Assembly (NCBI GenBank): GCA_026988035.1
Contig: JALSLY010000076.1
Location: 1 to 64,000 of the forward strand
DNA length: 64,000 bases
Origin: Thermotogae bacterium
GTDB lineage: Bacteria; Thermotogota; Thermotogae; Mesoaciditogales; Mesoaciditogaceae
Reading direction: 5' to 3'
In this document: one piece after another, positions 44,027 through 52,636 of the stretch
Numbering within the stretch: position 1 is the stretch's first letter
How the letters are laid out: each line of letters opens with the position of its first letter
The notes under the pieces: generated by a model
What the model was told of the DNA's origin: nothing
What the model saw: the letters and a program-made list of their open reading frames with translations, nothing else
Database searches by the model: none
Made by a program: the position numbers and the translations under genes

Positions 44027-44401
44027 TTAAATCTTTCGACCTTTATGCTCTTTTATCCAATTCTTAATCCCCGACAGAACGCCTTTCATATTCGTTTTAA
44101 CTTCATGGTCACTGAATCTCAGAAAATTTACACCAAATCTTTCTATTTCTTTTTGCCTTAAAACATCTTTTTCGTATTTCTCATCATGACTGTTACCGTC
44201 AATTTCTATTGCTAACATTAGTTCAGAACAGAAAAAATCAACGATGTAATTCCCTATTGGTTTTTGTCTGTGGAATTTGTATCCATGCATTTGCTTCTGC
44301 TTTAAATAATTCCATAATAAAACCTCAGATAATGTCATGTTCTTTCGGAGATTTCTCGCCACACTTTTGAGTTTTGAATTGTATGAAATAGTTTTTTTCA
44401 T
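44027..44401 (-). CDS. DUF559 family Vsr/REase-fold endonuclease-like protein
   Basis: 124 residues with NLRKNMTLSEVLLWNYLKQK, GYKFHRQKPIGNYIVDFF and the catalytic-like AIEIDGNSH segment followed by RQKEIERFG, all typical of DUF559. No signal or membrane segment. It is bracketed on both sides by full copies of the local repeat, so the whole 43.8-44.6 kb block could be one unit. Function of the family is not established. Confidence 0.88.
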   Translation of the reverse strand: MKKTISYNSKLKSVARNLRKNMTLSEVLLWNYLKQKQMHGYKFHRQKPIGNYIVDFFCSELMLAIEIDGNSHDEKYEKDVLRQKEIERFGVNFLRFSDHEVKTNMKGVLSGIKNWIKEHKGRKI

Positions 44402-44411
44402 GATGATATTC

Positions 44412-44612
44412 TAACACCTTCCACCGCTGCGCGGTCCCCCTTCCTTTTTAGGAAGGACTACCCCCATCCACCATTTCCGATGGTTTCTCTTCTCGGCTAC
44501 CGCCTTGGTCGTAGAAGCAGGAAAACATTGCGCACAGCACAATCCCACTCCTTTTCAGGAGGGATTAAGTCCCCTCTATTAAGAGGGGTGGCCGAAGGCC
44601 GGGGTGTGTTAC
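44412..44612. repeat. mosaic palindromic intergenic repeat, copy 7
   Basis: From AACACCTTCCACCGC to GGCCGGGGTGTGTTA. It includes the TCTCGGCTACCGCC and ACATTGCGCACAGCACAATCCC modules. Its last bases supply the TAA stop of the protein that follows on the minus strand. Confidence 0.8.
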
Positions 44613-46294
44613 TCTCCAACTTTTAGACTGATTTTTCCTCCAATTTGACCATCTACCATGGCAACTGTGAATCCTCCGCTCACATTTAGACCCCATAACT
44701 TTCCGGTTACCGATGTGTTAAAAGCCACTCCTTTTTCGTCGAATTTTGTTTCCAGTGAGTATTTTGTTTCTCCAAAATCCTTTGCAAGGGTGAGATTCAC
44801 AAACGGGGAATTTCCAATTGAAAGGGAAATCTTTCCAAAGTTTGTGTCAGCATTGGCGTTCAAAGTTGTGGTCAACGTGGAAGGTGATGTGTAAAGACTG
44901 AAGTCGACCGAGATGGGGATTTCACTCCACAACCATTGGTTTCCTATGTTCAGATTCATTTCTTCTTTTCCGGAATTATCTTTTTGCCAATTGAGGGTTG
45001 TTTGAAGTAAACCGAAAGATTTTGAGATTTTTAAGCCAATTTCTTTGGAATTAAAGCTCGCTTCAAGCGTTATTGGTGTGGAAACGCTCAATTTTGATTT
45101 CATCTCAAATTTTTTTCCAAAATGCTGATCGAAACTCAAAGAAATGTCGCCACTTGAAATTTTTTCAGTGCTTTCTACTTCTGAACTTCCTGCACTTAGG
45201 CCAAAACGAAATGTATTTGATGAGAACTTTAAAGCGATATTTGGATTTTTTCCAATGTAAAATGTTGCCTTTGTTTTTGAGGCATCAACAGATACTTGTA
45301 AAGCTTCTCCGTTTGACTCTATTTTTACATCTCCATACGAATTTTGCGCAGAAATAGAAAGGCTTCCGCCTTCGTTCATTGCTACTCCTAGCGGTTTTCT
45401 GAATCCTTTGGTGTTATATCCGGCATTTGCAACGAATTTCGTTCCATCGATCGAAAACCTGGATGTAGCTTCTATTTTGAAGGATGGGAAGTTGTCCATG
45501 TTAATGTAAGTTGAAAGAGAAAAGGAAGGCATGATGTTCAAAAGTTTGGCAAAGGCGAAAAATTGATTTGTAGGTGCCGGGAACTCCTGCGGAGTTCGTT
45601 TTTCTGGCATTAAATCGAATATAGCGAAGATGGAGGTTTCGAGAATATAATCTTTAGTTTTTTCTTTATCTCTTAATGTGGTCACGTACGAAGAAGAAGG
45701 AGTTGTTACGCTCTGATACTCTACAGTTACGACATCTCCGCGAACGAGATTTGGTACGAATATTTCTCCTTTGTTGTAATTGATTGTACATTCACTCAGG
45801 GGAATTGGGATTCCATTTAGATAAATCTGAACGCTCTGATATGCTATCGGGCCAAGGATAATTGGCATGCTTGGATCTTCGATTTTAAAAATTGTACGTT
45901 TGATAGAGCCACGAAGTTGTCCAAAAGAGAAGATAGGAGAAGAGAATCCAACGATTGAAAATTCATTTGTGCCATAACTCACGGTTCTTACAGTTCCGAA
46001 GCTGAGATCCTCCGGCGTGTAATGAAGTACCAGATTGCTAATAGAATTTCCCCCAATATCACCAGAGAGATAAAAACCTTTTGCCACTTTTCCTTCAAGA
46101 TGCACAGAAAGATTTTGAGAGAACCATAAACCTTCTGGAGAATTTATCCACGCGAGGACTTTTTGAGGGCCAAAACCATACAAGAGTTCGATGGCATGAT
46201 TGATTTGAATATTTAGTCCGAAAACGATCGTAGAAAGTTCAAGTGCCCAAAACACTCCCATGATCGATCTTACGACCGTTTTTAGCCTCACCAA
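44609..46294 (-). CDS. long secreted beta-rich protein, probable outer-membrane component
   Basis: 561 residues from GTG 46294, which gives a proper signal peptide (basic VRLKTVVR then GVFWALELSTIVFG) and has AAGGTG upstream. The mature part alternates polar and hydrophobic residues in short Gly/Ser-bounded strands throughout, as in large barrels, with an Ig-like stretch near 140-200 (QSVQIYLNGIPI). Start lies inside fmt. No named family recognised. Confidence 0.65.
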   Translation of the reverse strand: MVRLKTVVRSIMGVFWALELSTIVFGLNIQINHAIELLYGFGPQKVLAWINSPEGLWFSQNLSVHLEGKVAKGFYLSGDIGGNSISNLVLHYTPEDLSFGTVRTVSYGTNEFSIVGFSSPIFSFGQLRGSIKRTIFKIEDPSMPIILGPIAYQSVQIYLNGIPIPLSECTINYNKGEIFVPNLVRGDVVTVEYQSVTTPSSSYVTTLRDKEKTKDYILETSIFAIFDLMPEKRTPQEFPAPTNQFFAFAKLLNIMPSFSLSTYINMDNFPSFKIEATSRFSIDGTKFVANAGYNTKGFRKPLGVAMNEGGSLSISAQNSYGDVKIESNGEALQVSVDASKTKATFYIGKNPNIALKFSSNTFRFGLSAGSSEVESTEKISSGDISLSFDQHFGKKFEMKSKLSVSTPITLEASFNSKEIGLKISKSFGLLQTTLNWQKDNSGKEEMNLNIGNQWLWSEIPISVDFSLYTSPSTLTTTLNANADTNFGKISLSIGNSPFVNLTLAKDFGETKYSLETKFDEKGVAFNTSVTGKLWGLNVSGGFTVAMVDGQIGGKISLKVGE

Positions 46295-47153
46295 AGGTGA
46301 TCACCTTCTTAGATGGAAATTGAATTTTTTCAACCATGATGGCACCTTTTCCACAAGCTATCAGAGCATGAGAATGAATGTTCAAAATTTTCCCGGGTTT
46401 TCCACTATTTGACTTTGAGATCCCCTTAAATCCAAACAGTTTTACGAGTACGCCTTTGAATCGTGTTCTGGCACCCGGTGTGGAATCAAAAGCCCGTATT
46501 TTGTTTCCCACTTCTTCTGCTGTCTTGTTCCAGTCTATGAACGTATTTTCAATCGATATTTTCGGAGCTCGAGAAGGCTTTCCTTCTTGTGATTTCAAAG
46601 GTAGATTGGGATTTTCGAGAAAATCTTTCACCACTTGTGCTCCCATCTCTGAAAGCTTTTCTGAAAGCGTGTCGAAATTGTCCAGAGGATCGATTTTTGT
46701 TTTTTTGATAATTGCCACTTTTCCGCTATCCATGCCCTTATCTATTTTAAACAATGTTACTCCCGTTTCTTTTTCCCCGTTAAGGAGTGCATGCTGTATT
46801 GGTGCCGCCCCGCGGTATTTGGGAAGTATGGAAGCGTGAACGTTAAAAAATCCGAGTTCTATTGTCGAAAGCAGTGAATCTTTCAAAAATTGCCCAAATG
46901 CCACCACGATTGCCACATCGGGTTTTATCTCTTTTATCCTGTTTATCACTTCAGGTGAGTTCACATTTTCCGCTTCTAAGAGGTTCAGTCGCTTAGATAC
47001 AGCAAGATCTGCTACAGGAGTCGGTCTTGACTTTCGTTTTCTGCCAGCAGGTCTTGGAGGTTGAGTTATCACAAGCGGCACGTCGTGATATTTTGATATT
47101 ATCTCAAGTGTTTTGATGGAGAACGATGCTGAACCTAAAAACAACACTTTCAT
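46239..47153 (-). CDS. fmt: methionyl-tRNA formyltransferase
   Basis: 304 residues. Formylates initiator Met-tRNA. FNVHASILPKYRGAAPIQHA contains the catalytic Asn-His region, KIDKGMDSGKV follows, and the C-terminal OB-like domain is present. Start 28 bp after def. Confidence 0.95.
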   Translation of the reverse strand: MKVLFLGSASFSIKTLEIISKYHDVPLVITQPPRPAGRKRKSRPTPVADLAVSKRLNLLEAENVNSPEVINRIKEIKPDVAIVVAFGQFLKDSLLSTIELGFFNVHASILPKYRGAAPIQHALLNGEKETGVTLFKIDKGMDSGKVAIIKKTKIDPLDNFDTLSEKLSEMGAQVVKDFLENPNLPLKSQEGKPSRAPKISIENTFIDWNKTAEEVGNKIRAFDSTPGARTRFKGVLVKLFGFKGISKSNSGKPGKILNIHSHALIACGKGAIMVEKIQFPSKKVITFGEAKNGRKIDHGSVLGT

Positions 47154-47181
47154 TTTAAACCTCTAAAGAAAACCGCTCATT

Positions 47182-47706
47182 TCAGTTCCGAGCGGTGGAT
47201 TTTATCTCTTTGAGAATTTCAGCACTCTTTCGCTTTATCTCATCGAGTTTCGCTTTTATCATCCGTCTTCTTACCACAGTAAGATAATCGATAAACAATT
47301 TTCCATTCAAATGATCGAATTCATGTTGAAAAACTCGAGCTTCGTATCCTTCTAACTTTTTAACATACTCCTCACCGTGTTGATCAAAATATTTAACCTT
47401 TATGGAAATGGAACGCGAAACCTTATCAAATATCTCTGGAAAACTCAAGCACCCCTCTTCTCCTATTTCTTCTTCTTTAGACTTTTCAATGATTTCAGGG
47501 TTTATCACAACGTTCAACTTTTCTCCAACATCATATATAAAAAATCTTTCGGAAATACCAATTTGTGGTGCCGCTAATCCAACTCCATCTTCGACATACA
47601 TGGTTTCACTCATCTCATTCACAAACTCGGGAGTCAGGGATGTTGGCTTTATCGGCTGAGCAACTTTTCTCAAAACCGGATCACCATAAAGTCTCACTTT
47701 GAACAT
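47182..47706 (-). CDS. def: peptide deformylase
   Basis: 174 residues from ATG 47706 with GAGAGGTG upstream. The three deformylase motifs are present: GVGLAAPQIG, EGCLSFPE and QHEFDHLNG (metal ligands Cys, His, His). Removes the formyl group that fmt provides. Confidence 0.96.
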   Translation of the reverse strand: MFKVRLYGDPVLRKVAQPIKPTSLTPEFVNEMSETMYVEDGVGLAAPQIGISERFFIYDVGEKLNVVINPEIIEKSKEEEIGEEGCLSFPEIFDKVSRSISIKVKYFDQHGEEYVKKLEGYEARVFQHEFDHLNGKLFIDYLTVVRRRMIKAKLDEIKRKSAEILKEIKSTARN

Positions 47707-47726
47707 GAAATCACCTCTCACAACAA

Positions 47727-48872
47727 TTATATCACGTCACTCAGTGCTTCAAACCATAGGCATTTAAGGTAATTTGTCTCTGGCATGGAGAGTAAATGTG
47801 GATGATCGATTGGCAAACCAGTCCATTTAATGGGTCTGACAATCCGATTTTTGTTTCTTGCGCTTCTCCCCACAATCTTCAAAAGCATTTCCCTATCTAT
47901 GTTGTAAGCGCAGGAACATATTCCGACAATACCGTTGGCGTTGAGATGATCGAATATTTGATCCATCAAGGTGTTAAGCAAATTGAAAGCTTTTGGTTTT
48001 TCTTCACGCCTTTTAATGAGAGATGGGGGATCTGCGATGATAAAATCGTATTTTCCCAGGGTTTCAAGATCGAAGGCATCTCCCTCCAAAAAATTGACAT
48101 CTATCCTATTAAGATAGGCGTTTTTTCTTGCAACTTGGAGATCGGCTTTAGATATATCAACTCCATCTACTTTCATACCCTTTGAGGCCATTAAGAGTGC
48201 AAAAGCTCCCGTGTAAGTGAAAAGATCTAAGCCTTTTCCCTGAGTAGAGATTTTTTTGACGAATGTTCTTGAATCACGTTGATCGTAAAAAAAGCCTGTT
48301 TTTTGGCCATTCACTACGTCTACCATGAATTTTAGGCCGTTCTCTTCCACAATTTGCGGTTCAGGCATGGGACCATACAAGAGTTTCTTTTCTCTCGAAA
48401 GGCCATTCTCTGGAATGGATTCAAAGTCACTGCGTTCATAAATCGATTTTGGAGAGTAGGTTTCGATAAGTGCATCGATGATCTTATCTTTCATTTTTTC
48501 AAGCGCAAGCGATCGTATTTGGACGACAAGAACGCTTCCAAATCTGTCTACGATGAGGCCTGGTAAAAAATCGCCTTCAGCGTTTACCTCGCGTCTGAAT
48601 GGTGGAAGTGATGTTCGGCGAGAAAGGGCTCTTTTAAATCTTTTGACAAAGAAGTTCTTATTTATTTTCTCGTACGATTTTGTGAGAAATTTTGTTGAAT
48701 TTTTTGCATTCGAGTTGTACAATCCACGCCCGACAAATTCATCTTCAAAGAAAAGATTGGCTATTCCGATATTTTCGTCTCCATCTACTTCCACTATCTC
48801 ATCTGAAAATATCCACAAATGTCCACGCTTGATCTTTTCACGCGCTCGAGCTTTGAGTTTGATGATTATCAT
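47727..48872 (-). CDS. RlmI-like class I rRNA cytosine-C5 methyltransferase
   Basis: 381 residues from ATG 48872, overlapping the Ppx stop as ATGA with TTTGGAG upstream; an upstream ATG at 48935 adds unrelated residues. An N-terminal PUA-like domain (GHLWIFSDEI) is followed by a Rossmann SAM domain (LDLFTYTGAFAL, DGVDISKADL) and the DPPSL catalytic motif with a later SCAYN cysteine. Target base inferred from family. Confidence 0.88.
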   Translation of the reverse strand: MIIIKLKARAREKIKRGHLWIFSDEIVEVDGDENIGIANLFFEDEFVGRGLYNSNAKNSTKFLTKSYEKINKNFFVKRFKRALSRRTSLPPFRREVNAEGDFLPGLIVDRFGSVLVVQIRSLALEKMKDKIIDALIETYSPKSIYERSDFESIPENGLSREKKLLYGPMPEPQIVEENGLKFMVDVVNGQKTGFFYDQRDSRTFVKKISTQGKGLDLFTYTGAFALLMASKGMKVDGVDISKADLQVARKNAYLNRIDVNFLEGDAFDLETLGKYDFIIADPPSLIKRREEKPKAFNLLNTLMDQIFDHLNANGIVGICSCAYNIDREMLLKIVGRSARNKNRIVRPIKWTGLPIDHPHLLSMPETNYLKCLWFEALSDVI

Positions 48873-49756
48873 GGTTTTTGCTCCAAAATATCCTTGGCTA
48901 TCGTGTAACGATGACCACGAATCGAAACAAAACATCCACTCATGTTTATCTTTTTCACGGCCTGCATAAGGATCAGCGCTCCTGCTGCTATTATTCTTTC
49001 ACGTCCTTTTTCCATGCCACGAGCTTTTGAAAGATCATACAGACTCATTGAACACAATTTATCGTACAGATTTTCAACTTCTTCAATTTTCAGAAATCTG
49101 CCATGCACGCGAACGGGATCGAAATCTTTTTCGTCGATAAGATCTACAATGGTGGTACCTGTGCCTCCAATTGTAACGAGATCTCCGCTTGTAATTCCTT
49201 CGAAAGTTTCGTTTAGCAAGTTGATCCCTTCATTTAACTGATTTTTTATCGGATAAGATTTCACAAATCGGCTTGTCAGAACCATTGCACCAATTGGGAA
49301 GCTCCGTGTTGTAAACTTTTCGCTTTTATAAGCGAATTCAACACTTCCTCCGCCAATATCCATCACAACTGGGTTTGGTAGAAATGAAAAATTCTCATCT
49401 TCGATCACAGACAAATACGATAACTTTGCTTCTTCCGAACCGGAAAGTATCATCGACTCGTCAAAGTCCTTTGAGAAATGCTCGAAATACATAGGATCTA
49501 TCTTTCTGAAAAACTCCGTTCCAACTATTACACGCTTTTCGACTTCATATTTGTCACATAGCTTGTGATATGTGTTTATCACTTCTTGGGCATGCTTTAA
49601 GATCTTATCGTCAATCAAATTGCTTTTGAGACGTCCAAGTCCTACGACAGTTGAAGTATCCAGAAGATATTTAAAATGATCATCTGATTTTTCGGCAATA
49701 AGCAGTAAAAATGAATTTGTTCCTGCATCAACAATGGCAACTTTCAATCTCATCAT
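48869..49756 (-). CDS. Ppx/GppA exopolyphosphatase family protein
   Basis: 295 residues. ASKHA phosphate loops VDAGTNSFLLL and MDIGGGSVEF, plus the catalytic Glu region ILSGSEEAKLSYL. It degrades polyphosphate or pppGpp. The start is ATG 49756, 49753 or a TTG a little downstream; the frame extension to 49801 lies in a repeat and is rejected. Confidence 0.9.
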   Translation of the reverse strand: MMRLKVAIVDAGTNSFLLLIAEKSDDHFKYLLDTSTVVGLGRLKSNLIDDKILKHAQEVINTYHKLCDKYEVEKRVIVGTEFFRKIDPMYFEHFSKDFDESMILSGSEEAKLSYLSVIEDENFSFLPNPVVMDIGGGSVEFAYKSEKFTTRSFPIGAMVLTSRFVKSYPIKNQLNEGINLLNETFEGITSGDLVTIGGTGTTIVDLIDEKDFDPVRVHGRFLKIEEVENLYDKLCSMSLYDLSKARGMEKGRERIIAAGALILMQAVKKINMSGCFVSIRGHRYTIAKDILEQKP

Positions 49757-49770
49757 CTCTTTGTTATGGT

Positions 49771-49862
49771 TTGTAACACCTTCCGTCGGCTTCGCCGCCA
49801 CCTTCCTTTTTGAAAAAACTATTCCCCCCTATCAAGAGGGGTGCCTGAAAGGCGGGGTGTGT
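49771..49862. repeat. mosaic palindromic intergenic repeat, copy 8
   Basis: A compact copy of about 90 bp from TAACACCTTCCGTCGG to GGCGGGGTGTGTT. It directly abuts the stop codon of the fRMsr-like gene. Confidence 0.8.
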
Positions 49863-49863
49863 T

Positions 49864-50337
49864 CTACATTTCTGCCACAAGTTCACAAATTTTTTCAAGA
49901 AACACTTTGTCCTTTTCGGTAAATGGTCCAATTTGGTGGGAATCTATGTCAAGTTCGCCGATAATCTCTCCGTTTTTGAAAATTGGTACCACTATTTCAG
50001 ACTTCACTTTTGGACTGCAAGATAAGTAATTTGCCTCTTTGGAGACATCTTGCACCACAAAGGTATCTTTCATTTCTGCAGCTTGTCCACATATTCCATC
50101 TCCAAATTTTATTTTTACGTGTTCTGTTGATTCACCAGCAAATGGTCCGAGAACAAGCTCACCTTTTTTGGTATCGCTGACGAAATAGAAACCAACCCAA
50201 TCGTAATGATCAACATTATTTTTGAGAAATTCACATACGGACTTTAATTTTTTATATTTATTTTGGGAATTGTTGATAATTCCAATAACGTGATCTAAAA
50301 GTAAGTCGAATTTTGAATTCTTACCCATCTTGGACAT
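49864..50337 (-). CDS. GAF-domain free methionine-(R)-sulfoxide reductase-like protein
   Basis: 157 residues. WVGFYFV, LGPFAGES, GICGQAA, LSCSPKVKSEIVVP and GELDIDS match fRMsr. The catalytic and one resolving cysteine (in SCSPK and GICG) are present; the third family cysteine, before the RI-like strand, is replaced (ESTEHVKI). Repairs free Met-R-sulfoxide. Starts at ATG 50337 or 50328, overlapping the CMD gene. Confidence 0.85.
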   Translation of the reverse strand: MSKMGKNSKFDLLLDHVIGIINNSQNKYKKLKSVCEFLKNNVDHYDWVGFYFVSDTKKGELVLGPFAGESTEHVKIKFGDGICGQAAEMKDTFVVQDVSKEANYLSCSPKVKSEIVVPIFKNGEIIGELDIDSHQIGPFTEKDKVFLEKICELVAEM

Positions 50338-50695
50338 CACCCTGCATTTTTTTCTCTTTCAATTCATCCCATATTTTAAAGGCTCTCCTGAGATGTGGAA
50401 TGGTTATAGATCCTCCCACGATGAGTGCTATTGATAGGGCTTCTTCAATTTCAGAATCAGTTACATTTTCCTCGTGACATCTTATTATATGATATTCTAC
50501 ACAATCATCACATCTTAGCGCTAAGGATGCAACGAGCCCCATCATTTCTTTTGTTTTCCTTGAAAGCGCACCATCGAAATAAACTTTGGAGTCGAGAGCG
50601 TAAAATCTTTTCATATTTGTTTGTGCATACTTCATAACTATGTCGTTTAGGTAATTTCTCTGCTTTTTAAAATTTTCTATGCCTTCTGTACTCAT
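50321..50695 (-). CDS. carboxymuconolactone decarboxylase (AhpD-like) family protein
   Basis: 124 residues with the redox motif in LRCDDCVEYHI. CMD/AhpD proteins often have peroxidase-linked disulfide activity. With the fRMsr-like gene it suggests an oxidative-stress pair. Confidence 0.88.
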   Translation of the reverse strand: MSTEGIENFKKQRNYLNDIVMKYAQTNMKRFYALDSKVYFDGALSRKTKEMMGLVASLALRCDDCVEYHIIRCHEENVTDSEIEEALSIALIVGGSITIPHLRRAFKIWDELKEKKMQGDVQDG

Positions 50696-50701
50696 TTATT
50701 A

Positions 50702-51829
50702 TCATGCTCCTTTCTTTAACATCGGAATAGTCATCATCATTTCAAGAGTAATAAGTAATGGTATCATGGCGAACCCCCAAAAAATGCCACCTGTGTTTGC
50801 GACTTGTCCAATAAGCCATTGAGATATTGATGCTCCCATACCAACAAATAACACGAAAATTCCCATAAGATTTCCAATTCTTCCTCCTGCACGTTTTGCC
50901 AGCATGGCTTGCACTGTCGGATAAGTACTCGCAAAAGATAAACCACTCATGAATATAAGAAATATCGCAAGATAAATGTTTGAAGCGAGCATAGAGATCG
51001 TAGCTGAAATGAGCGAAGAGACAACGATGATAAAAAGCCATATCTCTTCTTTGATTTTCAAGAAGCTCGCGGCGTACCTTCCGATAAACATTCCCATCCA
51101 GAATGTCGATGAACTGATAGCCGCCACTGTGATGCTTATTCCGCGGCCACGAACTAAAAGTGTGCTGATCCACGAAGAATACCCAACTTCATATCCAACG
51201 TAAATCATGATCAAGATATCGATTATAAGAAGGGAAGGAGAGAAAATCAATTTCAAGTTAAGCTTTTCCTCTTCAACCATTTCTGGCTCTTCGAGATGAA
51301 ATGAAAACACAAACGCGATCAAAGCGAAAAGAGCTTCAAAAAGATACACGGTGCGCCAGCCGAATCCAATTTTTATGAATGCTGAAACAAAAAAGGGACT
51401 GATAAGAGCTCCGAGAGCGAAGAGAGAATTGACACGGTTGAGGAGACTTGAAGCCTTTTCTTTTGCGGCAGCACTCACAAGTGATCCGACACCAACTTCT
51501 ATAAAACCGGCGCCAGTATTTGCAATCATATCTGCAATTGCTATCTCAGAAAAATTATTGCTAAATACAAACATAATAGCACCAATTATCATAAAGAAAG
51601 CTCCTGCCATTGCTATACGCTTAAGACCCGTTACATGGGCAAAGATCGCACATAATAGTGAGCCAACGACATATCCCGCCGTCCCAATGATCAGAAGATA
51701 TCCACCATGTAGGTAATCGATTGAGAGATCAGTCAAAACTTTTGGGAAAGCGCTTGATAAGATCATTACAAAAAATCCAAAGGCAAAGAACGCAAAGTAT
51801 GAATACAATTTCAAGTCTTTTGAAATCAT
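50702..51829 (-). CDS. MFS transporter
   Basis: 375 residues from ATG 51829, preceded by AAGGTG; the longer frame from 51868 has no ribosome site. About twelve membrane segments. GGYLLIIGTAGYVVGSLL and GRIGNLMGIFVLFVG resemble sugar-type MFS carriers of the FucP/YfcJ sort. Substrate unknown. Confidence 0.85.
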   Translation of the reverse strand: MISKDLKLYSYFAFFAFGFFVMILSSAFPKVLTDLSIDYLHGGYLLIIGTAGYVVGSLLCAIFAHVTGLKRIAMAGAFFMIIGAIMFVFSNNFSEIAIADMIANTGAGFIEVGVGSLVSAAAKEKASSLLNRVNSLFALGALISPFFVSAFIKIGFGWRTVYLFEALFALIAFVFSFHLEEPEMVEEEKLNLKLIFSPSLLIIDILIMIYVGYEVGYSSWISTLLVRGRGISITVAAISSSTFWMGMFIGRYAASFLKIKEEIWLFIIVVSSLISATISMLASNIYLAIFLIFMSGLSFASTYPTVQAMLAKRAGGRIGNLMGIFVLFVGMGASISQWLIGQVANTGGIFWGFAMIPLLITLEMMMTIPMLKKGA

Positions 51830-51960
51830 TATCTTATCACCTTGTAATTGAGATATCAAAATATACATTTTTTCACGTAAAAAAACAACTCTATAGTTAA
51901 AAAAATGCCAAAAGAGGCATCAAGTATGTTATCATAATTGAAGAATATTCGTTTTTTTGA

Positions 51961-52569
51961 TTGAATTTATGGAGGTGTTTCTTAATAGATTTAAAAACTG
52001 TTTATCTTGTAAGGCATGGTCAGACAGATGCAAATTTAAACCACATAATTCAAGGGCAAACTGATACTTCACTGAATGAAACAGGATTGTTTCAGGCACA
52101 AAAGGTGGCGGAGGAACTGAAAAATGTTCGTGCTGATTTGATCTTGTCGAGTGATCTCAGCCGAGCCGCTCAGACAGCCAAAATAATCGCAGAAGTTTGT
52201 AGTATACCCCTTAAGTTTGATAAAAGGCTTCGTGAAATGTCCCTTGGAATATGGGAAGGAAAGAGATTTGAAGAAATAGAAAATACACCTTTGAGTAATA
52301 TATGGTTCAAAAAGCCATCTCAGCTAAGACTTGAAGGAGCAGAAAGGGTAGAAAAAGTTCAAGAAAGAGTAGTTGCCACGATTTTCAACACGCTAAAGCG
52401 ATGCAAAACGTTAATAGTCGTTTCGCACGGTTTAGCCATAGCTCTTTTTCTTTTGTATGTGAACAAACTTCCACTTGATTCTATGTGGAAATACCTTGTA
52501 GACAACGCATCCGTAAGTAAAATAATTTTGTCTGGTGAGTTAGTGAATGTCACGCAAATTAGTTTGTGA
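51961..52569 (+). CDS. histidine phosphatase (phosphoglycerate mutase superfamily)
   Basis: About 195-202 residues. The phosphohistidine motif VRHGQTD, DLSRAAQTA and VSHGLAIA are present, so the enzyme should be active; CobC-like or small-molecule phosphatase activity is possible. The start is unclear: TTG 51961 has no ribosome site, while a good GGAGGTG at 51971-51977 is spaced to an ATA (51985), not a standard start codon. Confidence 0.85.
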   Translation: MNLWRCFLIDLKTVYLVRHGQTDANLNHIIQGQTDTSLNETGLFQAQKVAEELKNVRADLILSSDLSRAAQTAKIIAEVCSIPLKFDKRLREMSLGIWEGKRFEEIENTPLSNIWFKKPSQLRLEGAERVEKVQERVVATIFNTLKRCKTLIVVSHGLAIALFLLYVNKLPLDSMWKYLVDNASVSKIILSGELVNVTQISL

Positions 52570-52636
52570 GCAAAATTTCCTTTTTTCTCGAATTTGATCA
52601 ATAATAAGAGTAAGGTTGAGAAAGGGGGAAAGCTCG

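Noticed and set aside
43716-44030. Plus-strand frame of 104 codons
   Set aside because: It runs from the 5' end of the activator gene through the repeat copy 6; no start site and no family.
44027-44401. Calling the DUF559 gene a transposase or insertion sequence
   Set aside because: No transposase motif, no clear terminal repeats or target duplication for a classical IS; only the repeat association is seen.
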